DNA of 64,000 bases from Microlunatus antarcticus. GTDB taxonomy: Bacteria > Actinomycetota > Actinomycetes > Propionibacteriales > Propionibacteriaceae. The notes below the pieces were generated by a model. It saw only the letters and a program-made list of their open reading frames with translations, had not been told where the DNA came from and did not search any database. Location of the stretch: assembly GCF_014193425.1 (NCBI RefSeq), contig NZ_JACHZG010000001.1, positions 1,426,001 through 1,490,000 on the forward strand. Reading direction: 5' to 3'. The translations under genes and the position numbers were made by a program. Positions 16,986-24,482 of the stretch are shown one piece after another. Within the stretch, counting starts at the first letter, position 1; each line of letters begins with the position of its first letter.

Positions 16986-17633
16986 TCAGCGCATGGTCGC
17001 GAGCTCAGCGAGCGGCACCGGCTTCCGCGAGCACCGGCTGATGTCTTGTCCCTGCTCTGAGAAGAGCGGCGGGTACACGGAGAGCCCGTGGTCAGTCGGC
17101 AGGCTCTGCACCTCCGCCTCCCAGCCCTCCCACCGCAGGTCCGCGTAGAAGCCGGAAAAGGCACCAGCGAGAAGAGCGTGCATGAAGCTTGAGTGAGCCA
17201 TGCCAGTGCTGTCCCAGTTCAGCGTGTCGGGCGCCCAGTAGCAGACCTCACCGGGGGCGAAGCCAAGTCCGCCGCCGTTAATGGCGAACACCCCGCCCAG
17301 CACGTCCAAGGCCACGACCAGCAGCGCCGGCGGCTGGCTCTCGGCCGTCGGCTCCCCGAGACCGTTGGCGAACGCCAGGTCGGGCAGTCCTGCTGCACCT
17401 GCGCCGAGTACCTTCACCCAGCCGTGGTCGACCTCGAGCGCACCGCAGTTGAGGGCAAGCGCTCCAAGCGTCGAGCGCGTGGTCACCTGGAGTCGGTACA
17501 GCGTTTGTCGTCCGTCCTCAGGCAGCGCTGGATGCATGCGGACGGGGACGAATGCCTGGTTTATGCGCTCGACGAGACCCGGCCACGCCGCATCGCGGTC
17601 GCCGGCCAGCTCGTCAACGCTAAGCAGGGGCAC
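16986..17633 (-). CDS. DUF2625 family protein
   Basis: The product is 215 aa if the start is the GTG at 17631-17633. The longer open frame upstream is Arg/Cys-rich and unlike protein. Family landmarks are clear: DAAWPGLVERINQA, LYRLQVTTRSTLGALALNCG, VDHGWVKVLGAG, VVALDVLGGVFAINGGGLG, VCYWAPDTLNWDSTGMAHS, GFYADLRWEGWEAEV and a C-terminal SRKPVPLAELA. DUF2625 proteins are cytoplasmic, of unknown function, and are scattered in Gram-negative and actinobacterial genomes. It is divergent from the recombinase gene, with 365 bp between them holding only that gene's palindrome. Confidence 0.75.
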   Translation of the reverse strand: MPLLSVDELAGDRDAAWPGLVERINQAFVPVRMHPALPEDGRQTLYRLQVTTRSTLGALALNCGALEVDHGWVKVLGAGAAGLPDLAFANGLGEPTAESQPPALLVVALDVLGGVFAINGGGLGFAPGEVCYWAPDTLNWDSTGMAHSSFMHALLAGAFSGFYADLRWEGWEAEVQSLPTDHGLSVYPPLFSEQGQDISRCSRKPVPLAELATMR

Positions 17634-17983
17634 CTGACCAGTATCCGATCCGCGAAGGCCGTCGACTGCGCAGCAGCACAGTCGGGCGCCACCCGAGCAT
17701 CGCCAGTGACGCATTGCCATTCCTATGTTGTAGGCGAGCACCTCGGCGTCAGGACTCGGGCTGAGACTTCGACACCTCCCCATGGGCCTCTTCGAACAGC
17801 GCCCTGCCCGCGAGCAGCAGCGCCTCCGCCCGCAGGAGGACCACCGACAACACCCGCAGCCACGTCTCCGTAGCCGTCCCTCAAGCGAGAACGAGCAGAC
17901 ACGACGCCCGAGAGTCGGCGCCGCGCTGAGCGTGAGTCTCGTAAGACCCGCCCGCAAAAAAGCCCGGTCAACGGGGTTGTTAC

Positions 17984-17996
17984 GAACACACTGTTC
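17984..17996. promoter_or_regulatory. GAACA-CAC-TGTTC palindrome touching the recombinase start
   Basis: A perfect inverted repeat of 5-bp arms with a 3-bp centre ends two bases before GTG 17999. It leaves no room for a ribosome site, so transcription may be leaderless, or the site may be bound by the recombinase itself (autoregulation or part of a res site). Confidence 0.4.
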
Positions 17997-17998
17997 AA

Positions 17999-18589
17999 GT
18001 GAGTGGACTGCTGATCGGCTACGCCCGCGTCTCGACCGCCAGCCAAGATCTCGCCTCCCAGCGCGTCGGGCTCGCGGGCCTCGGCGTCAACGACAAGAGG
18101 GTCTACGTCGACCACGGCCTCACCGGCACCAACCGAGAACGGCCCGGCCTGCGCGAAGCACTGGCCGCATGCCGCGAGGGCGACACCCTCGTCGTCACCA
18201 AGCTCGACCGCCTCGCCCGCTCCGTCCCCGACGCCCGCGACATCGCCGACGAGCTCACCGCCCGCGGCGTCCGGCTCAACATCGGCGGCTCCATGTACGA
18301 CCCGACCGACCCGATCGGGCGGCTGTTGTTCACCGTGCTGTCGATGATCGCCGAGTTCGAGGCCGACCTCGCCCGGTCCCGCACCCGCGAAGGCCTCGCG
18401 ATCGCGAAGGCCAAGGGCCGACTGCGCGGCAAGCAGCCCAAACTCAAGCCGACCCAGGAGGCCCACCTTGTCAAGCTCTGGCGCGACGGGGAGCACACCA
18501 CCGCCGAGCTGGCCGACCTGTTCAGCGTTAGCCGGGCCACCGTGTACCGCGCCCTCCAACGCGCCGGCGGCGAGGCCTCCGCCACGTAG
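17999..18589 (+). CDS. Serine recombinase, resolvase/invertase type
   Basis: The product is 196 aa. The catalytic N-terminal domain shows LIGYARVSTASQDLASQR with the nucleophile Ser at residue 12, then YVDHGLTGTNRERPGL and VVTKLDRLARSVPDARDI. The E-helix segment is LLFTVLSMIAEFEADLARSR. The C-terminal HTH_7 domain (TTAELADLFSVSRATVYRAL) binds the crossover site. Its length is typical of Tn3-type resolvases and invertases, not of large integrases. No transposase or flanking inverted repeats were found, so the mobile element it came from is not visible. The repeat orientation switch falls close to this gene. Confidence 0.9.
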   Translation: MSGLLIGYARVSTASQDLASQRVGLAGLGVNDKRVYVDHGLTGTNRERPGLREALAACREGDTLVVTKLDRLARSVPDARDIADELTARGVRLNIGGSMYDPTDPIGRLLFTVLSMIAEFEADLARSRTREGLAIAKAKGRLRGKQPKLKPTQEAHLVKLWRDGEHTTAELADLFSVSRATVYRALQRAGGEASAT

Positions 18590-18725
18590 CTTTCTGCGGA
18601 GCCCCACTGACCTTGGGCACCCGAGGTCGTCAGACTTCCATGATCCCTCAGGTCCGTGCACCCACTGACGGCTTGCGGACACGCCAATTTTCGTCGACGG
18701 CGATGCCGAACCAGCAGATGATGGC

Positions 18726-19322
18726 TTGGTGGTGGGGTCAGCGCAGTGGTTCGCGGGCGATGAGCCGACAGAAGCACGCGAGCAAGCGTTCGTGGAGGCG
18801 TTGCGAGTAGTCGCATCCACGTGGTCCTTCACCGATCTCGACGCTGCCCACACATCAACGGCAGCGAACGAGATCGGCCGGCTCGTCGAGGTGAAGGTTC
18901 CTTCTCTCACGACTTCTCGTCGAACCCTGCGGATCCTCTACGACGTAGACGTGGACGGCCCGCCAGCGCTGCAGTCGGAGTGGACGGCGTTCGGCTACCC
19001 GTTCGAGGGGCCCGGGTACGAGCAGCCAGACCCGGAGACCGATTTGTGGGTCAGCGGAGTCGACGCCAGTCCACAGCAGTTCGGCGCATGGGCGGGGTTG
19101 TGGTTCGAGCGGCAGCTACGCAGGCCGGTCCGCCGGGTCGAGTGGGACCGACCGGCCTCGGGGCTGTCGACCCTGATCCCTGGGTCGACTAGCGAGCCCG
19201 CGTTTGTGAGGTGGATGATCGACAATCCTCAGCAGCAGCTCGACGAGCGCGGCGGCTTGAAGTGGTGGTGGCTACAGCACCAGCCGCCCTCTCGCGAGGT
19301 CTGGGAACGCCTGACCCGCTGA
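18726..19322 (+). CDS. Uncharacterised soluble protein, 198 aa
   Basis: The start is uncertain (about 18726). The chain is acidic and Trp-rich (STWSFTDLDAAHTST, WVSGVDASPQQFGAWAGLWF, KWWWLQHQPPSREVWERL). It looks like a single alpha/beta domain with no signal peptide or membrane segment. No family is recognised. Its stop codon falls at the left boundary of the 647-bp duplication. Confidence 0.55.
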   Translation: MVVGSAQWFAGDEPTEAREQAFVEALRVVASTWSFTDLDAAHTSTAANEIGRLVEVKVPSLTTSRRTLRILYDVDVDGPPALQSEWTAFGYPFEGPGYEQPDPETDLWVSGVDASPQQFGAWAGLWFERQLRRPVRRVEWDRPASGLSTLIPGSTSEPAFVRWMIDNPQQQLDERGGLKWWWLQHQPPSREVWERLTR

Positions 19323-19351
19323 CGGTCGTCTTGCGTGCTCCGTAACGACGG

Positions 19352-19969
19352 CTAGGTGATGGTGATGGTCGTGCAGGAACCTGGCGCGACGGCGGCTGTG
19401 CACAGCCGGTATTCACCGGCAGCAGTCGGTTCGGGGATGTGTACCTTGTCGCCGCCGGTGCCTTTGACGACTACAGAGGGCCAGGCCACGTCGACGGTGG
19501 GGTATGCGGGGTTCCAACTTCGTGGGTCCGGCTCTGCTCCGTTCCTCCCGGCAGTCAGGTAGTAGTCGACCCGCTCCTCGTCCGTCGGTCGCGGCGGCTT
19601 ACCCGGACCTGCCGTATCCGGCGAGGTGGCCCCCAGGGTGAATCCGAGGCCACGCGTTAGGCCGGTGGGGAAGTACACGGTGACCGACGTTCCTGCAGGT
19701 GCCGTGGTTGGTACGACTGTCATGACCGGCTCTGCCGAGTGTGTGGGTGCGGCCGGGGCGGCGGTCAGGTAGGTGCTGTTGGTGATCTGTGGGAGCAGCA
19801 GGAGCAGGCCGACCAGGACGACGGCGCCCATGCCAGCCAGGACTGCGCTGCTGCCCTGCCGGCGACGGCGGGCGGTGGCCCGTGCGCGGGCGGGGTCGAG
19901 GGCACCGGTGCCGGGTACCTCGGTGATCGCTGCTCGGTACAAGTCAGCGAGGCTCTCGTCGTCTCTCAT
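19352..19969 (-). CDS. Downstream duplicate of the one-TM sigma partner
   Basis: The product is 205 aa and differs from the copy at 19999-20616 by about one residue. It starts MRDDESLADLYRAAITEVPG, has a basic stretch RARATARRRRQ, one membrane helix (VLAGMGAVVLVGLLLLLPQ), then a Ser/Thr/Pro-rich extracytoplasmic part with a C-terminal Cys pair (LCTAAVAPGSCTT). Its start is preceded by repeat DNA (GCACGCAAGACGACCG) instead of the sigma gene, so it has no obvious ribosome site and may be read only by readthrough from copy 2. Confidence 0.6.
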   Translation of the reverse strand: MRDDESLADLYRAAITEVPGTGALDPARARATARRRRQGSSAVLAGMGAVVLVGLLLLLPQITNSTYLTAAPAAPTHSAEPVMTVVPTTAPAGTSVTVYFPTGLTRGLGFTLGATSPDTAGPGKPPRPTDEERVDYYLTAGRNGAEPDPRSWNPAYPTVDVAWPSVVVKGTGGDKVHIPEPTAAGEYRLCTAAVAPGSCTTITIT

Positions 19970-19998
19970 CGGTCGTCTTGCGTGCTCCGTAACGACGG

Positions 19999-20616
19999 CT
20001 AGGTGATGGTGATGGTCGTGCAGGAACCTGGCGCGACGGCGGCTGTGCACAGCCGGTATTCACCGGCAGCAGTCGGTTCGGGGATGTGTACCTTGTCGCC
20101 GCCGGTGCCTTTGACGACTACAGAGGGCCAGGCCACGTCGACGGTGGGGTATGCGGGGTTCCAACTTCGTGGGTCCGGCTCTGCTCCGTTCCTCCCGGCA
20201 GTCAGGTAGTAGTCGACCCGCTCCTCGTCCGTCGGTCGCGGCGGCTTACCCGGACCTGCCGTATCCGGCGAGGTGGCCCCCAGGGTGAATCCGAGGCCAC
20301 GCGTTAGGCCGGTGGGGAAGTACACGGTGACCGACGTTCCTGCAGGTGCCGTGGTTGGTACGACTGTCATGACCGGCTCTGCCGAGTGTGTGGGTGCGGC
20401 CGGGGCGGCGGTCAGGTAGGTGCTGTTGGTGATCTGTGGGAGCAGCAGGAGCAGGCCGACCAGGACGACGGCGCCCATGCCAGCCAGGACTGCGCTGCTG
20501 CGCTGCCGGCGACGGCGGGCGGTGGCCCGTGCGCGGGCGGGGTCGAGGGCACCGGTGCCGGGTACCTCGGTGATCGCTGCTCGGTACAAGTCAGCGAGGC
20601 TCTCGTCGTCTCTCAT
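19999..20616 (-). CDS. One-TM envelope protein coupled to the second sigma factor
   Basis: The product is 205 aa with the same layout as the copy at 19352: a cytoplasmic N-terminus of about 40 residues, one membrane helix and a periplasm-side domain of about 140 residues. The ATG overlaps the sigma factor stop (ATGA), so translation is coupled. By analogy with the 3467-4123 gene this is a candidate membrane anti-sigma or signal-output protein, although no zinc anti-sigma motif is present. It is the original copy; the downstream one arose by tandem duplication. Confidence 0.65.
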   Translation of the reverse strand: MRDDESLADLYRAAITEVPGTGALDPARARATARRRRQRSSAVLAGMGAVVLVGLLLLLPQITNSTYLTAAPAAPTHSAEPVMTVVPTTAPAGTSVTVYFPTGLTRGLGFTLGATSPDTAGPGKPPRPTDEERVDYYLTAGRNGAEPDPRSWNPAYPTVDVAWPSVVVKGTGGDKVHIPEPTAAGEYRLCTAAVAPGSCTTITIT

Positions 20617-21224
20617 CGGTGGCTCTCTGTCTCGAGATGCTGCTTCAGCTGTTGCAGTGCCCGGTGGATGTAGGAGCGGGCGGTGGCTTCTCGACAGCCG
20701 AGGATGTCGGCGATGTCGCGGTAGCTCAGGTCGTCGTAGAAACGAAGGAACACTGCGGCCCGCTGACGGACCGGGAGCCCGTCCAGCAATTGCCGGGCGA
20801 CTAAGACGTCCTCGGCCGGCAATGGGGTGCCGGCGGCCGTCTCTGGCTCTGACAGGCCGACCGGCACCACGCGCCGGCGCCAACGGCGCCACCGCGACAC
20901 GTGGCCGTTGACGATCACTCTCTTGGCGTAGGCAACTGCCGATGCAGCGTCGAGTGTCGACCACCGCGTGAATACCGCGACCAGGGCGTCTTGGACCAGG
21001 TCGGCTGGGTCGTCACCTGTCGTGACTCTGGCGAATCGCAGCAGCTCTTCGGCCGCCGAACCGACCCATTCGTCGAAGGACGTAGCCGCCTCTGGCGGCC
21101 CTCGCCGGGGTCGCGCGGTAGCGACAGGCCCGCGGTCTTGTGCCACGGCCGCCGCCTCTCCGGCTTGGTCCACACCCTGAAGACGCTTTGGAGAATCGAA
21201 GCGTTGCACTGTCCTCCCAGGCAA
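20613..21224 (-). CDS. SigE-family RNA polymerase sigma factor (ECF type)
   Basis: The product is up to 203 aa. The start is unsure: TTG 21224, or GTG 21209 close behind GGGAGG. Conserved regions start near residue 48. Region 2 is FDEWVGSAAEELLRFARVTT ... DDPADLVQDALVAVFTRW. Region 4 is LDGLPVRQRAAVFLRFYDDL followed by SYRDIADILGCREATARSYI. The N-terminal tail of about 45 residues is Arg/Ala-rich and may be partly untranslated. It overlaps the partner gene by four bases. This is the second sigma/one-TM pair in the window; it probably controls itself and an envelope-stress regulon. Confidence 0.8.
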   Translation of the reverse strand: MPGRTVQRFDSPKRLQGVDQAGEAAAVAQDRGPVATARPRRGPPEAATSFDEWVGSAAEELLRFARVTTGDDPADLVQDALVAVFTRWSTLDAASAVAYAKRVIVNGHVSRWRRWRRRVVPVGLSEPETAAGTPLPAEDVLVARQLLDGLPVRQRAAVFLRFYDDLSYRDIADILGCREATARSYIHRALQQLKQHLETESHR

Positions 21225-21297
21225 TGTCCTACTCCCGCACCATCGGCCTTGGAATCAGCCTTCTTCCCAGGCCTATCAACCTTGACCAAGTCCCCCG

Positions 21298-21385
21298 CGA
21301 GCGTCGGCTTGGTGCTCCGCGCGAGGGTCGGGTTGCGTGCTCCGCAGGAGGGTCAGCTTGCGTGCTCCGCACGACGGTCGGCTTG
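21298..21385 (-). repeat. Four 25-bp repeats in minus orientation
   Basis: Copies have variable stems (GCTCCGCGCGAGGG, GCTCCGCAGGAGGG, GCTCCGCACGACGG). Nothing else was seen in the gap 21225-21469. Confidence 0.8.
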
Positions 21386-21469
21386 CGGCGACGACCGGCG
21401 CCCGTAGGACGGACGCTCTGCGAAACGACAGTGGGCGGACGGCTTACGAAGCAGCGTGCGCGGCTTTGA

Positions 21470-21865
21470 TCACCCTCGTTCAGAAAGTCCGGACCGGAGT
21501 GCCACCACCAGCTCATTCTCGGTCGGGTGGCATGCGCTAAGCAAAGAACAGGGGAAGCCAACGCCCGTCTCGCAGCCGTGCACCAACCCTGAACCCTCGA
21601 TGTCCGCTACGTCAGACCAACGCAACTCGCGCGTCCAGAAGTCTCCGCGTGAGACGAAGCCGATCGGGCTCAGTTGAAGGCCAGCCCGGAGATACCGAAT
21701 CGCAATTACCAGGATGGCGATCATGACTACGGAGATCGTGACGTTGACCAAGCTCGACCCGTCCGGCGATAGAGCCAACCCAGCCAAGGAGGCTCCAGCG
21801 ATGCCCAGGAAGAGGAAGCCGAGCCAGCGGGCAGTCCGGTTGGCTACCCAACCACTGCTAGCCAC
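21470..21865 (-). CDS. Two-TM membrane protein with PH-like domain
   Basis: The product is 131 aa. Two hydrophobic segments (ARWLGFLFLGIAGASLAGLA and VNVTISVVMIAILVIAIRYL) are followed by LQLSPIGFVSRGDFWTRELR and WSDVADIEGS. That is the start pattern of the small bacterial PH domains (bPH6 type), in which the PH fold follows a membrane hairpin. The domain is short here and the function of the family is not known. It is a single gene with no evident partner. Confidence 0.6.
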   Translation of the reverse strand: MASSGWVANRTARWLGFLFLGIAGASLAGLALSPDGSSLVNVTISVVMIAILVIAIRYLRAGLQLSPIGFVSRGDFWTRELRWSDVADIEGSGLVHGCETGVGFPCSLLSACHPTENELVVALRSGLSERG

Positions 21866-22003
21866 CTACGACTCCTCGATCCGGTGCTCACCAACACCTG
21901 CAAGTTGATGAGGACTGCTTAGGCGGGTCCTGCCATCTCCTGCGGTGACTAGATGCCGCCAGCGCGCGACTTCGCGGCTCCTATGGCCGACCAGACGGAA
22001 GCG

Positions 22004-22054
22004 CGTGCTCCGCACGACGGTCGGTCTGCGTGCTCCGCACGACGGTCGGGCTGC
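22004..22054 (-). repeat. Two 25-bp repeats in minus orientation
   Basis: Two near-perfect copies with linkers GGTCTG and GGGCTG. The remainder of the gap 21866-22080 shows no gene. Confidence 0.8.
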
Positions 22055-22080
22055 GGCGAATCGGTACGGGTTGCCGGTGA

Positions 22081-22278
22081 TCACGAACGCTTACGGCGGT
22101 CCCTGTTTCGATGAACGTTGATGTAGACGACAGCGAAGATGAGGGCTGGGATGAAGGCCCAGTAGACGAAGTGAGGGGCGACGGCCTCGGCGATCAGTGT
22201 CCCCACAACGATGAGCACGAGTGTGATGGCGACGCCGACGATGAGCGTTGAGTTCTTCACGTTCCCGTCTTCGTCCAT
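22081..22278 (-). CDS. Small two-TM membrane protein
   Basis: 65 aa: MDEDGNVKNSTLIVGVAITL, a first membrane helix continuing to IAEAV, a second helix (FVYWAFIPALIFAVVYINV) and a basic tail (HRNRDRRKRS). Both ends are predicted inside. The charge distribution is that of a genuine small membrane protein. There is no family assignment. Confidence 0.5.
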   Translation of the reverse strand: MDEDGNVKNSTLIVGVAITLVLIVVGTLIAEAVAPHFVYWAFIPALIFAVVYINVHRNRDRRKRS

Positions 22279-22632
22279 TGCCGCAGCATCGCACGTTGCC
22301 GCAGCGACTCAGAGACGCCTTGCGCTCGAGTCAGGCTCCCCATTTGACTACTGCGTGCTCCGCACGACGGTCAGCAACTAGATGGCTTGAGCTACGACGT
22401 CGATCTACGATCGAAGCGGCCGAGTTCGCAGCGATGACCGTCTGGCCGGTAGCTGCGGTCCGCGCAAAGACGGGTGGTCAGTCCTGCTGAGCAGGTACCC
22501 GTACCAACACTCTTACTCAGCCTTCGACGCTCGCCGGCTCGATGACAGCCAGACAGAGCCGCGGATTGCATGATGGTCGGGTTGCGTGCTTCGCACGACG
22601 GACCTTTTACGACGAGCGGGTCGCTGGACCTC
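22279..22632. repeat. Gene-free gap with two 25-bp repeat copies
   Basis: Minus-oriented copies lie at about 22349-22373 and 22568-22595 (the latter with a GCTTCGCAC stem). Between them is low-similarity DNA in which no credible gene, promoter or RNA was seen. Confidence 0.6.
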
Positions 22633-23058
22633 TCAGGAGCCGTCCCCGACTGCCTCACGGGGAACGTCAGCTGGATCGAGTAGACCGTTCCGCCGGAGCT
22701 TGAGGGCAAACTGAGCGCCCCGGTCGTGTCCATGACGGTTCGTGAAATCGCGGACCATCGCCTGGAAGAAGCGACGCATCCAACCCTGCGGGTCCGCCTC
22801 GTAGCGGTCGACCTCCGCCAGCCATACCTTCCGGTGTTCGCCGATTTCCTCACGGCGCTGGGCGGGAGCGCGGGTGAGTGAGTGCAAGGTCACCAGCCCC
22901 CGGGTGACGAGAGGCGTCTCGGAGTTAGCCTGGTCCAGAAGGGTCTCGGTGCGGTCGTGGATACCGACCAAGTCGCCTGGCGTTTCCAGTACCTGGTCCC
23001 ATAGAGACCTGACCATCGCGTGGGTGACCTCGATGGGGTCTGTAGTTCTGTGGGTCAT
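22633..23058 (-). CDS. Uncharacterised soluble protein, 141 aa
   Basis: It starts MTHRTTDPIEVTHAMVRSLW and is predicted mostly helical with charged amphipathic segments (RREEIGEHRKVWLAEVDRYE, GWMRRFFQAMVRDFTNRHG). No signal peptide, membrane helix or motif is recognised. Codon use and acidity support a real gene. It is flanked by repeat clusters on both sides and has no operon partner. Confidence 0.5.
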   Translation of the reverse strand: MTHRTTDPIEVTHAMVRSLWDQVLETPGDLVGIHDRTETLLDQANSETPLVTRGLVTLHSLTRAPAQRREEIGEHRKVWLAEVDRYEADPQGWMRRFFQAMVRDFTNRHGHDRGAQFALKLRRNGLLDPADVPREAVGDGS

Positions 23059-23168
23059 TTTCAGCGCCGTGTCGTGGCGGAACCGGTGAGAAGTTCTCTG
23101 CGGGTTGAGCGTAACCGCCGCACTGCTGCCGCCTGCGGTTGCCGGTCAGTCTGAGAGCACTTCGCAAG

Positions 23169-23272
23169 AGGGTCGTCTTGCGTGCTCCGCACGACGGTCG
23201 GCTTGCGTGCTCCGCACGACGGTCGGCTTGCGTGCTCCGCACGTCGGTCGGCTTGCGTGCTCCGACGAAGGT
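23169..23272 (-). repeat. Tandem cluster of four 25-bp repeats
   Basis: Four units in register, the third with GCACGTCGG and the last with a truncated stem (GCTCCGACGAAGG). Confidence 0.9.
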
Positions 23273-23286
23273 TCCTGAAAAGCTCG

Positions 23287-23661
23287 CTAAAACGTACCGA
23301 GCACCTCGGCCGCAAGCAGTCGTACGTGCGACCACTCCGCAGTAGTAACCAATGCATCCCGCTCCCAGAGCGATGCAAACTTCTCTCCCGACATCTCCTC
23401 GAGCGCGCGGTCGAGGGTCAGCAACGCCGGCATGGTCGCCGCTGGCAGCCACCCTGCGGTCACCCACTGGCTTACAAGTCGCATACCGTCGTCAAACTCG
23501 AGCGCCAGTTCGTCAACGTTCCAGCTCGCGATGGACAGGGCCCTATCCATCCATAGGTGTTGGTCGACAGCGGGGAGAGCCAGGACTGCGATGGAACGCA
23601 CGAAGGAAGCGAGCAGTCTGGGGTGGGGCGGTGTCGTGTCGCTGATCGCGGTCTCCATCAA
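23287..23661 (-). CDS. Uncharacterised helical protein, 124 aa
   Basis: It starts MMETAISDTTPPHPRLLASF. Predicted helices include SWNVDELALEFDDGMRLVSQ, PALLTLDRALEEMSGEKF and ATTAEWSHVRLLAAEVLG-like segments. Acidic and soluble, with three Trp. No family is recognised. The size, composition and isolated position match the other orphan genes between repeat clusters in this region, some of which could be immunity-type proteins, but there is no direct evidence for that. Confidence 0.5.
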   Translation of the reverse strand: MMETAISDTTPPHPRLLASFVRSIAVLALPAVDQHLWMDRALSIASWNVDELALEFDDGMRLVSQWVTAGWLPAATMPALLTLDRALEEMSGEKFASLWERDALVTTAEWSHVRLLAAEVLGTF

Positions 23662-23778
23662 ACGAGTGTCGCGCGTCGCAACGACTCCCGGGGCGCCCAG
23701 GACCTTGTTTCTCGGGTGCTCTGAAGAGGCCCGGCCCGCTCCCGGAGCTCAGTCGGTCTGCATGCTCTACAAAAGGGG

Positions 23779-23933
23779 CGGCTTGAGTGCTCCGCTCGAC
23801 GGTCGTTCTGTGTGCTCCGCACGACGGTCGGCTTGCGTGCTTCGCACGACGGTCGGCTTGCGGGCCTCCGCACGACGGTCGGCTTGCGTGCTTCCGCACG
23901 ACGGTCGGCTTGCGGGTGCTCCGCACGACGGTC
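23779..23933 (-). repeat. Cluster of six irregular 25-bp repeats
   Basis: Six successive copies in which single-base insertions (GGCCTCCGCAC, CTTCCGCAC, GGGTGCTCCGCAC) change the period from 25 to 26-27 bp. Confidence 0.85.
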
Positions 23934-23963
23934 AATTACCGGAGCGGTAAGTCTGCCCGTCGA

Positions 23964-24326
23964 TCACCAGTCGTGTTGCAGCTCATGAGCACTCCGACGA
24001 TGCGGTACCTGCTCAACGAACAGTAGGAGGTCGGCGCCGTCGGAACTACGCCACAGTTCTCCCACCATGATCGTGGGGACAGTGGTCCTGCCCTCGTAGT
24101 CCCGCAGGACCGCCGCGGTGACCATGTGCACCTTGACATCTCGCTTGAACCGCTCCGGTCGAACGACCACAGGAGGCGCGGAGCACTCCTGGACCACGAA
24201 CCTTGTCCCTGCCTGGACTCGGCGATCTGCGTCGGACGGCTCAACCCAGTCGCTCACCCGGCGCCAGGAGCGACCGGTGTCGTCCACGAGCGACCCGTCA
24301 GCCGTGTACCGAAGTCCGCGCAGCAC
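23964..24326 (-). CDS. Uncharacterised small protein, 120 aa
   Basis: It starts MLRGLRYTADGSLVDDTGRS, with WRRVSDWVEPSDADRRVQAG, RFVVQECSAPPVV, KVHMVTAAVLRDYEG and GADLLLFVEQVPHRR following. Predicted beta-rich and soluble. No domain is recognised. It overlaps nothing and is bordered by repeat clusters at both ends. Confidence 0.5.
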   Translation of the reverse strand: MLRGLRYTADGSLVDDTGRSWRRVSDWVEPSDADRRVQAGTRFVVQECSAPPVVVRPERFKRDVKVHMVTAAVLRDYEGRTTVPTIMVGELWRSSDGADLLLFVEQVPHRRSAHELQHDW

Positions 24327-24369
24327 GACCCTGAGTGAACACGACGTTGGAGGCCAGCGGAGCCCGGCT

Positions 24370-24445
24370 CATGAGTTGCATGCTCCGCACGACGGTCGGC
24401 CTGCGTGCTCCGCACGACGGTCCTGCGTGCTCTGCACCACGTGGT
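24370..24445 (-). repeat. Three 25-bp repeats in minus orientation
   Basis: Two good copies, then one with an AGA loop and a broken stem (GCTCTGCACCACG). Confidence 0.75.
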
Positions 24446-24482
24446 GGTGCGGCGTGCCGCACGACGGCCCGGTCGTCTTGGC

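Larger units (their letters stand above)
19323..20616 (-). repeat. 647-bp direct tandem duplication
   Basis: 19323-19969 and 19970-20616 are identical apart from about one base (the codon for Gly in QGSSAVL against Arg in QRSSAVL, near 19856/20503). Each unit starts on the + strand with CGGTCGTCTTGCGTGCTCCG, a variant of the 25-bp repeat. CGGT is shared at the junction (19970-19973 and 20617-20620). The duplication contains one complete gene and its downstream repeat but not its promoter. Confidence 0.9.
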
